64,000 nt of DNA from Methylobacterium phyllostachyos (lineage in GTDB: Bacteria > Pseudomonadota > Alphaproteobacteria > Rhizobiales > Beijerinckiaceae), in assembly GCF_900103445.1 (NCBI RefSeq), contig NZ_FNHS01000023.1, positions 1 through 64,000 of the forward strand, read 5' to 3'. Position numbers and translations under genes: made by a program. Positions 23,446 to 32,089 of this stretch are shown piece after piece. The notes beneath the pieces are model-generated. The model ran no database searches, was not told where the DNA came from, and worked only from the letters and a program-made list of their open reading frames with translations. Each line of letters starts with the position of its first letter. Position 1 is the first letter of the stretch.

Positions 23446-23643
23446 TCAGGCATCGTCTTCGGTGATATCATCCTTAAACCCGTCGAAACCCTTCAGGGGC
23501 ACACCGGTCCGGTAGACGTCATACTTTCGGCCGAGCCTGTCGAGCTGCGCACCCACTCCGACCTGTGCCGTGTGCCGATCTTCATCAGCAACGACCTGCA
23601 GGAGACGCTTGCGGAAGATCGCATCGGGCTCGGGATCGCTCAT
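23446..23643 (-). CDS. 65-residue protein (family copy B)
   Basis: Paralogue of 22101-22283, sharing EPDAIFRKRLLQVVA, LGRKYDVYRTGVPLKG and an acidic end. Two copies 1.2 kb apart imply local duplication. Unknown function. Confidence 0.6.
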   Translation of the reverse strand: MSDPEPDAIFRKRLLQVVADEDRHTAQVGVGAQLDRLGRKYDVYRTGVPLKGFDGFKDDITEDDA

Positions 23644-23728
23644 GGCCTACCTCAAAGGGTGAACGCTCCGTCGGCGAGACTGATGGCTGCTGCCACAATG
23701 AACAAGGTTTGACCGGCAAGCGAGTGGC

Positions 23729-23833
23729 TCACAGTGAATCCAGCAGCCAGGCTGCCGCCATCATCGCGATCCCGCCGCACACCAGCGCTGTCGTGATATA
23801 GAGGTGGAAGCGGTCATAGAGGGGGATCGGCAT
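23729..23833 (-). CDS. Small single-helix membrane protein
   Basis: 34 residues, MPIPLYDRFHLYITTALVCG then GIAMMAAAWLLDSL: one membrane helix with a short charged end. Placed upstream of the 65-residue gene, as the two-helix ORF is upstream of its paralogue. Confidence 0.4.
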   Translation of the reverse strand: MPIPLYDRFHLYITTALVCGGIAMMAAAWLLDSL

Positions 23834-23956
23834 CGGCGGCGATTCCGGAGGAGTGAGCCCATTGATGCCCGGGAACTAAGCCCACCCGCCAGCCCGAAAT
23901 TTTCGCAGCCCATCAATTCAGTATTTGCGTGATCCACAGGCCACAACAGCTCGTGG

Positions 23957-24046
23957 TCAACCCTTGCCGTGGCCCGCGAGGCCGCCGAGGAGGACGACCG
24001 CGATAACGGCAATAGCGACTACTGCAGCGATGAGGATGGCACGCAT
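23957..24046 (-). CDS. Small hydrophobic protein
   Basis: 29 residues, MRAILIAAVVAIAVIAVVLL then GGLAGHGKG. Single membrane helix with a Gly/His tail, the form of many stress-induced or toxin-type small membrane proteins. No further evidence. Confidence 0.4.
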   Translation of the reverse strand: MRAILIAAVVAIAVIAVVLLGGLAGHGKG

Positions 24047-24080
24047 CCAGCCGCTCCGCGATCACCGAAGGACGCCACTC

Positions 24081-24143
24081 TCATTTTAAATAGCCCATCG
24101 CCTTCAGGAAATTAATGATAAAGGTTATGAATGCGCCCACCAC
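24081..24143 (-). CDS. Micro-ORF with FLKAMG tail (3)
   Basis: 20 residues from a GTG: VVGAFITFIINFLKAMGYLK. The end copies the YLKAKGYLK motif of the ORF at 19959. It precedes the small membrane ORF at 23957-24046, again near a downstream small gene. Confidence 0.35.
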   Translation of the reverse strand: MVGAFITFIINFLKAMGYLK

Positions 24144-24393
24144 GGTTGTGCGGCATGACAGTGCCCACGCCGATTCCGCAGATCAACGCCAGTAGTCATC
24201 TGCTGAGTGGTTGAGAATGCGCAAGGCAGGGCGAACCGTGATGGTATGGCCGCCCGGCCAGCGTGCAAATAGGTTACCCCTGTCGCCGTCACGCTTCCCG
24301 CCAGTCGTTGCCCAGCGACGGAAGCATCCGCCTTCTCGTTCGTTGAGCCTTCAAGGGTGACGTCGTGCCCCGCGAAAAACCTGCTGAGGCGTC
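24144..24393. other. Spacer with no supported gene
   Basis: About 250 bases between the micro-ORF region and the small membrane protein on the plus strand. I see no gene, clear terminator or repeat. Confidence 0.4.
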
Positions 24394-24570
24394 ATGACAG
24401 CGCTCGCTATCCTGTTCGCAAGCATTGCTACCCTCGGTGCGTTCGTCGGGCTTGAGTATGTCGGCCACCCGATCGGTGGTCAGTCGATCACCGCCTACGG
24501 CTGGGGGCTTTGCCTTAACGCGGCTGCGATCGCTGCCTTTTTGGCTTACAGGAGCCTTCAGCGCGCCTGA
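24394..24570 (+). CDS. Small two-helix membrane protein
   Basis: 58 residues, MTALAILFASIATLGAFVGL, a central EYVGHPIGGQSIT, then WGLCLNAAAIAAFLAYRSLQ. Two membrane helices with a basic end. CTGAGG upstream could act as a ribosome site. No family recognised. Confidence 0.5.
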   Translation: MTALAILFASIATLGAFVGLEYVGHPIGGQSITAYGWGLCLNAAAIAAFLAYRSLQRA

Positions 24571-24711
24571 CCTTGGCCCGCCTCCGACCGGTTTTAGGTA
24601 AATTTGAACTTGTGGCTTAGGCCTCGTGCGCCAGCCGCTGTCCAATCTAGTGGTCCAAATCTAACGCTTGGTACCCGCCGCCAAGGGCTGCTCCCTACCC
24701 TTCTCTGAAGT

Positions 24712-24918
24712 TCAGAAGGTCCGCTTGCGCGCAGCCTGATCCAATTCTCTGACCAATCCTGACCAGGGGCGGCGAGAGGCGGTTTGTATCAGCGAGGTGA
24801 CATGGTTCCGCAGCTCGACCTGACCGCATACGATCGGAAGCCCTTCCACATCGTCGATATCCCCCAGCCGCACGGGCTCCTGCGTGCCCTCGATGTGCAC
24901 ACTCTGGTGATTGTCCAA
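24712..24918 (-). CDS. Hypothetical small protein
   Basis: 68 residues starting MDNHQSVHIEGTQEPVRLGD, with a helical end (LRNHVTSLIQTASRRPW). It has reasonable amino-acid balance but no recognised family; the opposite strand is also open here. Confidence 0.35.
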   Translation of the reverse strand: MDNHQSVHIEGTQEPVRLGDIDDVEGLPIVCGQVELRNHVTSLIQTASRRPWSGLVRELDQAARKRTF

Positions 24919-24962
24919 AAGGGTAGATCAGCGATGAGCATCACGAGGTCTCCCAGCGTCCG

Positions 24963-26126
24963 TCAACTTGCCTGCTGCAACAGCAGGTCAGTCGGCATCG
25001 ATATCAGCACGCGCAGGCCTTCGGCTTCCCAGTTATAGACGATCTTGCCGCCGAGTTGGCCGCCGACGCTACGCTGGACCAGGGTTGCACCGAACCCAGC
25101 ATATTCCGGCGGATGCGCGATCAGCGGCCCCCCTCGCTCGCACCAGATCAGGCCGATGCTCTTGGCGTAGCGGCGACAGCTCAGATTGACGGTGCCTGTG
25201 TCACTGGACAGGGCTCCGTACTTGACCGCGTTCGTCGCAAGTTCGTGGATGATCAGCGCGAGGCTCGTCACCGCCGTGTCGCGGATTGGAATATCGGCCC
25301 CATCGAACAACCGGATGCGGCGATGCGCGTTGCCCACGCCCTCGTAGGGCATCAGCAAGGTACGCAGTAGCGCCTGCAGGGTCTGCGCCGGGCGCGGCGC
25401 TGCCTCATCCGGGGGCGGCACCTGCAGGTACTCCAGCGCCCGACCGAGACTGGTGAAACGATCCCGCAGCGTCCGTGCATACGGCTGAACTGCTGGAGTG
25501 TTGCGTGCAGACAGGGTGACGAGGCCGTTGACCAGAGCGAAGACATTCTTCAGTCGGTGGCTCAACTCACGGCTGCACAGTTCGCGGTCGGTTCCTGCCT
25601 GAGCCAGGGCGGTGATGTCTCGCGAGACCGCGAGCAGGCCGATGGGATCCCCGTCATCGTCCAACATGCGCGAGAGCGTCACGTCCCAGTAGCGCGCCTC
25701 TCCGGAGCGGCCCGGACGCCAATGGCTGAAGCGAGCGACGCCCGTCTCCCGCACGACTTCGAGCCCTTCGAGAACGGCCGCCCGCGCATCATCGGGCCAG
25801 GACAAAACCCAGGGCTCGCCCTCGTTCTCGGCAGTTTCGCTGCTGCGCAGCTGCTGTAGCGCGGTCGGGTTGGCAAACTGAAGGTTGCCCTGCGGGTCGA
25901 GCACCTCGATGCAGTCCGGGCTCGCCTCGACGATGCACCGGCTCAGGGTCTCGACCGACCACAGGCCGCGCCGTACAGCCTCGATCGTGCCGGTATCGAA
26001 CAGCCGGTGTTCCGCAGGCGCACGGCGCCGGGGTGAGCCGTAGCCATTCGGGCCGGGAGACAGCGCCAGAGAGAGACGATCCCACAGAGGTCCTGCCGCC
26101 ATTGTCGGTTCCCGCGCCTTGGTCAT
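24963..26126 (-). CDS. PAS-HWE sensor histidine kinase
   Basis: 387 residues, soluble. PAS domain at about 58-175 (IVEASPDCIEVLDPQGNLQF ... PIGLLAVSRDIT). The HWE kinase core follows: phosphoacceptor His190 in ELSHRLKNVFALVNGLV, N-box HELATNAVKYGALS near 295-310, the WCE (W-x-E) motif, and G-box YAGFGATLVQRSV. HWE kinases often drive the general stress response or light/redox signalling. A partner is uncertain: the single-domain response regulator at 27763 is the nearest candidate, and a Crp-type regulator lies divergently upstream. Confidence 0.88.
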   Translation of the reverse strand: MTKAREPTMAAGPLWDRLSLALSPGPNGYGSPRRRAPAEHRLFDTGTIEAVRRGLWSVETLSRCIVEASPDCIEVLDPQGNLQFANPTALQQLRSSETAENEGEPWVLSWPDDARAAVLEGLEVVRETGVARFSHWRPGRSGEARYWDVTLSRMLDDDGDPIGLLAVSRDITALAQAGTDRELCSRELSHRLKNVFALVNGLVTLSARNTPAVQPYARTLRDRFTSLGRALEYLQVPPPDEAAPRPAQTLQALLRTLLMPYEGVGNAHRRIRLFDGADIPIRDTAVTSLALIIHELATNAVKYGALSSDTGTVNLSCRRYAKSIGLIWCERGGPLIAHPPEYAGFGATLVQRSVGGQLGGKIVYNWEAEGLRVLISMPTDLLLQQAS

Positions 26127-26597
26127 GCATGACGAAGTGTCTAGCTATCGCTTGGCTACGGGAACTGCGCTTTCCCCCGCGATCAAAAGACAGTTACGCG
26201 GACATTTTACGGTAAATTAATCGTTACTTTGGCGAGCGCGCCCTCTATTGAGAATAAATCTGGATGAAATCTGCTTTTTGACGAGATGCGCCTCCCCCGC
26301 CAGTGTCATGGATAGCAGGCTGAAGCTGTGATGTTGCAAGCGCAGCGAGCCGCGCGAGCGTTCCTTGCCCCTTCATCGCCTGCACGGCTTCTTCCGACCC
26401 GAGCGCACTCAAGCCCCGTCGCCCGGTCCGGGTGGCGGGGTCTTTTACCGGGCGGATCATCGATCGTGGGACAGGGCGTTGGCATCCAACGTTGCCCTGA
26501 TAGTGATGTCGTTGGATTGGCGACGCTCAATTTTGTGTACCTCCGAAGGTCACCTTCAGAACGATTGCCGCGTTCTCCCTTCAGGGAGGACGGTCAA
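26127..26597. other. Intergenic region between HWE kinase and Crp-type gene
   Basis: 471 bases. It holds divergent promoters and the hairpin at 26413-26446. No gene is supported. Confidence 0.4.
26413..26446 (+). terminator. Hairpin in the leader of the Crp-type gene
   Basis: Stem CCCCGTCGCCCGG/CCGGGTGGCGGGG followed by TCTTTT, 150 bases before the regulator's start. Terminator or leader attenuator. Confidence 0.55.
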
Positions 26598-27362
26598 ATG
26601 CAGCAGGCGCTGACGCGCAAGCTGGAGAGCTTCGAGCCGCTGTCCGACCAAGCCCGCTGGGCCCTGAACCGCGTGGCGCTCAAGGTTCGGCAAGTGGACG
26701 CGCGCCAGGATCTGATCCAGGAGGGCGACAAGCCCGAGAACGTGCTGCTCATCCTCGACGGCTTCGCCTGCCGATACAAGGTGCTCCCGGACGGCCAGCG
26801 CCAGATCATGGCCTTGCTCGTGCCCGGCGACTTCTGTGACCTGAACGTGTTCATCCTCGACGAGATGGACCACGCCATCGGCACGATCTCAACCTGCCAG
26901 GTCGTGGACATACCGCGCCAGGTCATCGACGAGATCGCCAGTGAGCACGCCGACATCGCGCGCGCCTTCTGGTGGTGCTCGCTGGTCGACGGCGCGGTCC
27001 TGCGCGAGTGGCTCGTCAACATCGGCGGCCGGCTCCCGCCCCAGCGCATCGCCCACCTGCTCTGCGAGCTTCTCATGCGCCTGGAGGCGGTAGGGCGCGT
27101 CACCGACAACAGCTACGCGTTCCCACTCACGCAGACGCAGATCGCCGATATGACGGGCCTGTCCGACGTGCACGTGAACCGGACGCTGCGGGATCTGCGC
27201 GCGCAGGGCCTGATCCACCTGAAGCGGCGGGTGCTGACCATCCTCGACGTCGAGCGGCTGCAGGCTTTCTGCGACTTCACGCCGAACTATCTGCATCTGC
27301 GCAACACGCGCTGGGGTGAGCGGCGCGACCTGAGCTGGCCCGGTCACGCGCAGGAGGGCTAG
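26598..27362 (+). CDS. Crp/Fnr family transcriptional regulator
   Basis: 254 residues from the ATG at 26598 with AGGGAGGA upstream; the longer frame from 26328 has no protein character. Cyclic-nucleotide-binding fold at about 15-135 (GDKPENVLLILDGFACRYKV, VPGDFCDLNVFIL), without the FNR cysteine cluster. C-terminal HTH_Crp at 150-225: LTQTQIADMTGLSDVHVNRT is the recognition region. The ligand is unknown. In Methylobacterium, paralogues of this type are numerous. The gene is followed after 3 bases by a small hypothetical gene. Confidence 0.85.
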   Translation: MQQALTRKLESFEPLSDQARWALNRVALKVRQVDARQDLIQEGDKPENVLLILDGFACRYKVLPDGQRQIMALLVPGDFCDLNVFILDEMDHAIGTISTCQVVDIPRQVIDEIASEHADIARAFWWCSLVDGAVLREWLVNIGGRLPPQRIAHLLCELLMRLEAVGRVTDNSYAFPLTQTQIADMTGLSDVHVNRTLRDLRAQGLIHLKRRVLTILDVERLQAFCDFTPNYLHLRNTRWGERRDLSWPGHAQEG

Positions 27363-27365
27363 GCG

Positions 27366-27638
27366 ATGTCCGAGCGGAGCAACATCGCGACGCTGCTCGT
27401 ACTTCAGCTTCAGACCATCGCGGTCGACACCGGAAGCCCAGATCGGGACGGGATGCTGGTGATCGCCAACGGCCTGCTGGTGGCCGTGCTGGTACGCCTT
27501 GCCGAGCCAGAGCATGACAATGTCGGAAGCTGGTTCCTGGAAGCGGGGTTCGGCCGGCTGCAAGGGCAGAGGGCGCCGACCTTCCTGAACGTGGAGGACG
27601 CCACGCGCTGGCTGCGACGGCGCCTAACGCCGACCTAA
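27366..27638 (+). CDS. Hypothetical small protein in the Crp-type operon
   Basis: 90 residues, starting 3 bases after the regulator stop, so probably cotranscribed. Beta-alpha layout (GMLVIANGLLVAVLVRLAEP; LNVEDATRWLRRRL). No motif or family known. Confidence 0.55.
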   Translation: MSERSNIATLLVLQLQTIAVDTGSPDRDGMLVIANGLLVAVLVRLAEPEHDNVGSWFLEAGFGRLQGQRAPTFLNVEDATRWLRRRLTPT

Positions 27639-27762
27639 CCTCGTCGGCGCTGTCCCATGGTTGGGTGACACGGGTCTCGGCGCAGTGCTGGAACACGGTG
27701 CCCAAACTCTTCTCAAGCGTCGGGGGCACCTTCACCAAATGAGCTAATCGCCTGTATCGCAC

Positions 27763-28149
27763 GTGCCCTACGCCCTCGTCGTGGACGACGATGCGCTGAT
27801 CCGCATGACCGCGATGGATATCTTACAGGAGGCGGGTTTCCATACCTTCGAGGCTGGAGACGGCGACGCGGCCATGGCACTGCTCGCTGAGAAGCACGCC
27901 CTGATCGTTCTGCTGTTCACCGATGTGCAGATGCCCGGGTCCCGCAACGGCTTTGCCGTCGCCCGGGAAACGGCTGGCCAGTGGCCGCACATCTCGATCG
28001 TCGTCGCGTCGGGGCAGGCTCGTCCTTGCTCCGGAGACTTGCCGGAGGGTGCGCGCTTCCTCGGGAAGCCGTTCTCGGCTGAGATGGTCCGAGAGCATAT
28101 CAAGGAGATCCTGCCAGACGGGCAAAAGCCCGCGCCGCTCCGCGATTAG
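27763..28149 (+). CDS. Single-domain response regulator
   Basis: 128 residues from a GTG. A complete receiver: acidic pair VVDDDALIR, phosphoacceptor Asp in LLFTDVQMPGSRNG, switch Ser in VVASGQA, and Lys in FLGKPF. No output domain, so it acts through protein contact, e.g. as a phosphate sink or in an HWE-kinase pathway such as the one encoded at 24963. Confidence 0.85.
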   Translation: MPYALVVDDDALIRMTAMDILQEAGFHTFEAGDGDAAMALLAEKHALIVLLFTDVQMPGSRNGFAVARETAGQWPHISIVVASGQARPCSGDLPEGARFLGKPFSAEMVREHIKEILPDGQKPAPLRD

Positions 28150-28513
28150 TGGCAGGGCCGACTTGATGTATGCTACGAGTTAAAATTGCGTATTGAAGTC
28201 ACGCCCCCTCCGCGCGGCAAAGTTCTATTAGAGGCGTTCTATCACGCAAGACCTATTGGTCCGCTTTTCCTTTCGTCCAATTTGGGAAGCCGCGCGCATC
28301 GGCCTCAATGGTGGGGTCAGGTCGGATGTGTCACGTCCGCTTCAGGATGAGAAGCCAAAGTCCGGTTTCCACCCGAAGCAGCCCATCGAGCCGGTACGGT
28401 TTGGGTATGCCTCAATCGAACTGGACGATTAGCAGTCTCATATAATCAGCTTGACCATTCAAATCGAACCACTATCATGATACCTATTCTAATCGAACCG
28501 GTTGGCGGGTTTC
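28150..28513. promoter_or_regulatory. Region upstream of serine recombinase with three ATCGAAC repeats
   Basis: CAATCGAACT at 28413, AAATCGAACC at 28461 and TAATCGAACC at 28490 are direct repeats in an otherwise gene-free 360 bases. They could be recombinase subsites or operators. AT-rich between the repeats. Confidence 0.4.
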
Positions 28514-29149
28514 ATGTTCGTCCGCGCCTATTTGCGCGCTTCCACCTCCGAACAGGACGCGACCCGGGCGCGGGCGCAGCTCGACGCCTTCGCGCATGAG
28601 CGCGGCCTGGCGATCGCGGCGGCCTATGTCGAGAACGAGAGCGGGGCGACGCTGGCCCGGCCGGAACTTTTCCGCCTTCTGAAGGACTGCCGACCGGGGG
28701 ACGTGCTGCTGATCGAGCAGGTCGACCGCCTGTCCCGCCTAACCTCAGACGATTGGACGAAGCTCCGGGCGGAGATCGACGCCAAGCGCGTGCGGATCGT
28801 GGCGCTCGACCTGCCGACCTCTTGGAGCCTGGCGACGCCGGCCGACGAGTTCACGGGTCGGGTCTTTCAGGCAATCAATGGCATGCTACTCGATGTCCTC
28901 GCGGCGGTCGCCCGCAAGGATTACGACGATCGGCGCCGTCGCCAGGCGCAAGGGCAGGCCCGGGCAAAGGCTGCGGGCCTATACAGAGGCCGCCAGGAGG
29001 ATACGAAGCGGAATGAGGGCATCGCGGCCATGCTGAAAGCCGGTTCGCCCTGGAGCCAGATCCAGGCCGCCACCGGATGCAGCCGCTCGACCCTTGCCCG
29101 GATCGCCAAGCGGGTGAAGGCTGGCCTGATGCAGGACGCGGGTCACTGA
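28514..29149 (+). CDS. Serine recombinase (resolvase family)
   Basis: 211 residues from the Met at 28514 (another Met at 28502). The N-terminal resolvase domain has YLRASTSEQ with catalytic Ser10, DVLLIEQVDRLSRLT and a long helix E (AAVARKDYDDRRRRQAQGQA). The end (GSPWSQIQAATGCSRSTLAR) is a resolvase-type helix-turn-helix. Instead of the usual R-V-S-T it reads R-A-S-T. It may catalyse resolution or inversion at the ATCGAAC repeats. Stop and next start overlap (TGATG), coupling it to the HNH-like gene. Confidence 0.85.
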   Translation: MFVRAYLRASTSEQDATRARAQLDAFAHERGLAIAAAYVENESGATLARPELFRLLKDCRPGDVLLIEQVDRLSRLTSDDWTKLRAEIDAKRVRIVALDLPTSWSLATPADEFTGRVFQAINGMLLDVLAAVARKDYDDRRRRQAQGQARAKAAGLYRGRQEDTKRNEGIAAMLKAGSPWSQIQAATGCSRSTLARIAKRVKAGLMQDAGH

Positions 29150-29580
29150 TGCCGATCCGTCGCGAGCATCGCTACTTCTACCCGATCGACTGGAAGCAAC
29201 TCTCGGCCATGATCCGCTTCGTGCGGGCAGAGGGTCGGTGCGAGGGATGCGGCCGGCCGCACATGGAGGATGTGCAGCACCTAGGCGACGGCAGATGGTG
29301 GGATGCCGAAGCAGAGCGGTGGCGTGATGATCGAGGTCGCTTCGTGCGTCGCGCCTTATCCCTTCCCGAGAGCATGGAGCCGGGACTGGTGAAGGTGACG
29401 CGCGTAGTGCTGGCGACGGCACATCGCAACCACGATACAGCCGACAACACAGACGCCAACCTCGTGGCGTTCTGCCAACGGTGTCACATGAACCACGATC
29501 GGCCGGAGCATCAGCGGTGCAGGCGGGTGACCCTTCGTGCCCGTAAGGCGATAGGCGATTTGTTCGGCGGAACTGGTTGA
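29149..29580 (+). CDS. HNH-like zinc protein, copy 2 (intact)
   Basis: 143 residues. Conserved start MPIRREHRYFYPIDWKQLSA, then zinc-type CEGCGRPH (Cys31, Cys34), HLGDGRWWD, AHRNHD, NLVAFCQRCHMNHD. The CxxC...HxNHD...CxxCH set fits an HNH/zinc-ribbon nuclease fold, the second His-Asp group being the metal site. Translationally coupled to a serine recombinase. Four family members occur in this window; only this and 35265 are complete. Nuclease function is inferred from motifs only. Confidence 0.65.
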   Translation: MPIRREHRYFYPIDWKQLSAMIRFVRAEGRCEGCGRPHMEDVQHLGDGRWWDAEAERWRDDRGRFVRRALSLPESMEPGLVKVTRVVLATAHRNHDTADNTDANLVAFCQRCHMNHDRPEHQRCRRVTLRARKAIGDLFGGTG

Positions 29581-29693
29581 TAGCGAGCCGCCGACCTTTC
29601 CGAACAAAAACTCGTCACTGCCCAGTCGATGCCCTGGGTGGATGCCCGCGCTCGTCCCACATGGATGATCGACACCCGTTGAGGAGTACCCGC

Positions 29694-30203
29694 ATGGCAT
29701 CACACGCTCGAACGGGAGGCCTATCGCCACTCCAGGCTGCGGCCCTGGCGGTCGGCGCTGTCACGGCAGCCCTACTCATCGGGCGGCGCGCTAGCCCGAC
29801 GCCTGACCACCCCCGGACAAGGCGCTGGTATCGACACCTTTCAAAGCCAGACTACACACCGCCGTCGCCGGTCTACCCGGTTGCCTGGACGGGCATCCAG
29901 GCGTCGCTCGCCTATGGCGGTTATCGACTGCTTCGCGCTGAGGGATCGCCTGAGCGGACGACGGCTTTGGCGTTCTGGGCCGCGAACCAAATCGGTATCG
30001 CCGGCTGGAGCGAAGTCTTCTTTGGTCAGCGATCGACGGGATGGGCCACCGTCACATCGGCCGCCCTAGGCGCAAGCGCAGTCGGTTACGTGGCAACGGC
30101 CGGTCAGGTCGATAAGACCGCAGGCCAGCTTGGCATTCCACTGGTGGCCTGGGTATCGTTCGCGACGCTGCTCGCCGAAGAGATCTGGCGAAAGAACGAC
30201 TAA
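29694..30203 (+). CDS. TspO/MBR family membrane protein
   Basis: 169 residues from the Met at 29694 with GAGGAG upstream. Five membrane segments. TspO landmarks: WYRHLSKPDYTPPSPVYPVA, then WTGIQASLAYGGYRLL, and the Trp- and Asn-containing WAANQIGIAGWSEVFF. TspO proteins bind porphyrins and tryptophan derivatives and are linked to stress and photopigment control. An N-terminal Ala-rich helix precedes the core. Not obviously tied to the recombinase beside it. Confidence 0.8.
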   Translation: MASHARTGGLSPLQAAALAVGAVTAALLIGRRASPTPDHPRTRRWYRHLSKPDYTPPSPVYPVAWTGIQASLAYGGYRLLRAEGSPERTTALAFWAANQIGIAGWSEVFFGQRSTGWATVTSAALGASAVGYVATAGQVDKTAGQLGIPLVAWVSFATLLAEEIWRKND

Positions 30204-30340
30204 TCGACCGAGCTATCTTATGCCATTGTTTCGCTGTTCGGCAGAGCGCGCAACAGGGCCGATGCTAAACTCAAGACTTCCGCACCATGCCGCACACGTT
30301 GAAGTCGTTGGGCTTCTTCGGTGCAGATTGCCGGTGCGAA

Positions 30341-30823
30341 TTACGCCTTAAAGCCGAGGGTGCGATAGAGGTCGAAGTCTTTGATCCAAACCTGGCCGAA
30401 CGAGTTGCAGACATCCGGCACCTTGCGGTTGGCCCGCTTCTTAGAGGGAGCAGAAACTTCCTTTGTCACGATCGTGCGATTGGGCGCGGCAAGGCCGTAG
30501 GCGACCAAAAACATATCCTGACCGATCTTCTCAATTTCGGTGTCGGTGAGGTTCGGGCCATAGCCGCTATCAAGAACGTCGTTCAGTATCGCGGGGTCGG
30601 CTTCCTCATCCAGGATCAGTGCGGCCTTTACGTCCTTGTCGTTGATCCACTGGCCGAGCTGGGTCCGCGAGCCACAGACTTCCTGCCAGATTTCGAGTGG
30701 CATTTTGACATGCCCCGCCTGGCATTGGCCAAGCAGCCAATCCCAGAACTGCGGTACGAGGTCGAAGCCGTAATATTCTTCATCCGCTCGGATCAACACG
30801 TTCGCATCAAGGAGGTAGAGCAA
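30341..30823 (-). CDS. DUF4411 PIN-like toxin
   Basis: 160 residues from TTG at 30823, directly after the stop of the XRE-ImmA gene. PIN-like core: YLLDANVLIRADEEYYGFDL with acidic Asp6, LEIWQEV, later DMFLVAYGL and RTIVTKEVSAP, and a C-terminal VWIKDFDLYRTLGF. DUF4411 proteins are predicted RNases of toxin-antitoxin pairs. The XRE-ImmA protein encoded just upstream is the presumed antitoxin. Confidence 0.75.
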   Translation of the reverse strand: MLYLLDANVLIRADEEYYGFDLVPQFWDWLLGQCQAGHVKMPLEIWQEVCGSRTQLGQWINDKDVKAALILDEEADPAILNDVLDSGYGPNLTDTEIEKIGQDMFLVAYGLAAPNRTIVTKEVSAPSKKRANRKVPDVCNSFGQVWIKDFDLYRTLGFKA

Positions 30824-32083
30824 TCAGTCCCTCCCGATGCCGGGCACCATGGCACCCCTGGCATATTCGTATCGTTTGATAAGTGGCTCGACGACGCCTG
30901 GACTGACACCCAAGACTTTCGCGGCCTTAGTGTGTGACAGGAGGTTATCGCGGACGGACCGCTGCACCAGCCCGACAAGCGCAGCACCTAGCTTGAACTG
31001 CTTGACGGTGTAGTAGCTGGGGCCGCCTTCGGACTCCTTGGCGTCGTCCTTGGCACGCGCCTTCTGGCCTTGCCAGCGAGCGGCGTACTGGCTGGCAAGG
31101 TCGCGATAGGCCGGACCGCTGATCCACTTCATGCGGTGCATGCGATAGGCAACCATAGGCTCACTGACGCGCCAAGCCTCTGCCATTCTGGCGATGGCAG
31201 CCATGGCGCGCGGCAGATCGGCCGGGGTGAAGTCCGGTCCGGCGGCGAACGCCTGGTCGGGCAGCAGGAACCGCCCGGCGACATCGTTGCAGAACAGCTC
31301 GATGGCACCTTGGGGCGTCTTGGCCTCGCCTTCTCCGACCATGCCGCTGACGCCGGTTTGGCCCAACCAGATATGCGCCAGCTCATGCAGGAGCGTGAAG
31401 GCACGAGCGGCTTTGGCGTCCTGATCGTTGATGACCACGAACGGCGCAACGCGATCCGCAATGGCGAAGCCTCGGAACACGCGCTCGCTGATCGTGTGGT
31501 GATGCGATCCTAGGTCCCCGACTAGGAGGACAAACACGCCGATGTGTTCGGACCGGCTACGAAGATCCTTGAACAGGTCGTCGGCCGAGCCGTTGCGGCG
31601 GCTCAGCGTATCAAGCCGGATTTCCAGCTTTGCGGCGATGCTGTCGATGACAGCCTGAACGCCCTGCTGGACGGTGGCGGAGCCGACGAAATCAAGCGGT
31701 GCGGCCTCGTCCTCATCTTCGAGGATGCTTTTGACCATCTCCTGCCGCGCCCGGATGTCCCGGAGCAGCGCGTCCAGCTTGGCGCTCTCGCGCGGCGGCA
31801 CGTCGAAAGGCAGGGTGCGGAAGTCCTCGCCCCGCGAAGCCTGGGCCGGGGGCTGTTTGAGATAGAAGGTCACAACCGGGCGGCGATAGACACTCGCGAT
31901 CTTGGCGAGCTGGTTGCGGGTCGGAAACCGCTCGCCGCTTTCAAGGGCCTGCAACTTCTCGGCGGCGGAGCTGACCGCGCTCGGCTGGATGCCGATCTTG
32001 CTGGCCGCGTCCTCAAGGGACAGGCCAGCCGACTGCCGCGCCCATGCCAGGATACTCGGGTTGATGTTCTCGGCTCTCTCCAT
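30824..32083 (-). CDS. XRE-family regulator with ImmA/IrrE metallopeptidase domain
   Basis: 419 residues. HTH at 10-65 (LAWARQSAGLSLEDAASKIG ... LESGERFPTRNQLAKI), then a zincin domain with HELAH at 233-237 (LLHELAHIWLG) and the third ligand probably in the following AIELFCNDVAGRFLLP Glu. The C-terminal tail has a second HTH-like stretch (NLLSHTKAAKVLGVSPGVVE). Such proteins repress their operon and are inactivated or act by proteolysis. It lies head-to-tail with the DUF4411 gene, a known pairing for toxin-antitoxin modules. Confidence 0.85.
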   Translation of the reverse strand: MERAENINPSILAWARQSAGLSLEDAASKIGIQPSAVSSAAEKLQALESGERFPTRNQLAKIASVYRRPVVTFYLKQPPAQASRGEDFRTLPFDVPPRESAKLDALLRDIRARQEMVKSILEDEDEAAPLDFVGSATVQQGVQAVIDSIAAKLEIRLDTLSRRNGSADDLFKDLRSRSEHIGVFVLLVGDLGSHHHTISERVFRGFAIADRVAPFVVINDQDAKAARAFTLLHELAHIWLGQTGVSGMVGEGEAKTPQGAIELFCNDVAGRFLLPDQAFAAGPDFTPADLPRAMAAIARMAEAWRVSEPMVAYRMHRMKWISGPAYRDLASQYAARWQGQKARAKDDAKESEGGPSYYTVKQFKLGAALVGLVQRSVRDNLLSHTKAAKVLGVSPGVVEPLIKRYEYARGAMVPGIGRD

Positions 32084-32089
32084 GGCTGG

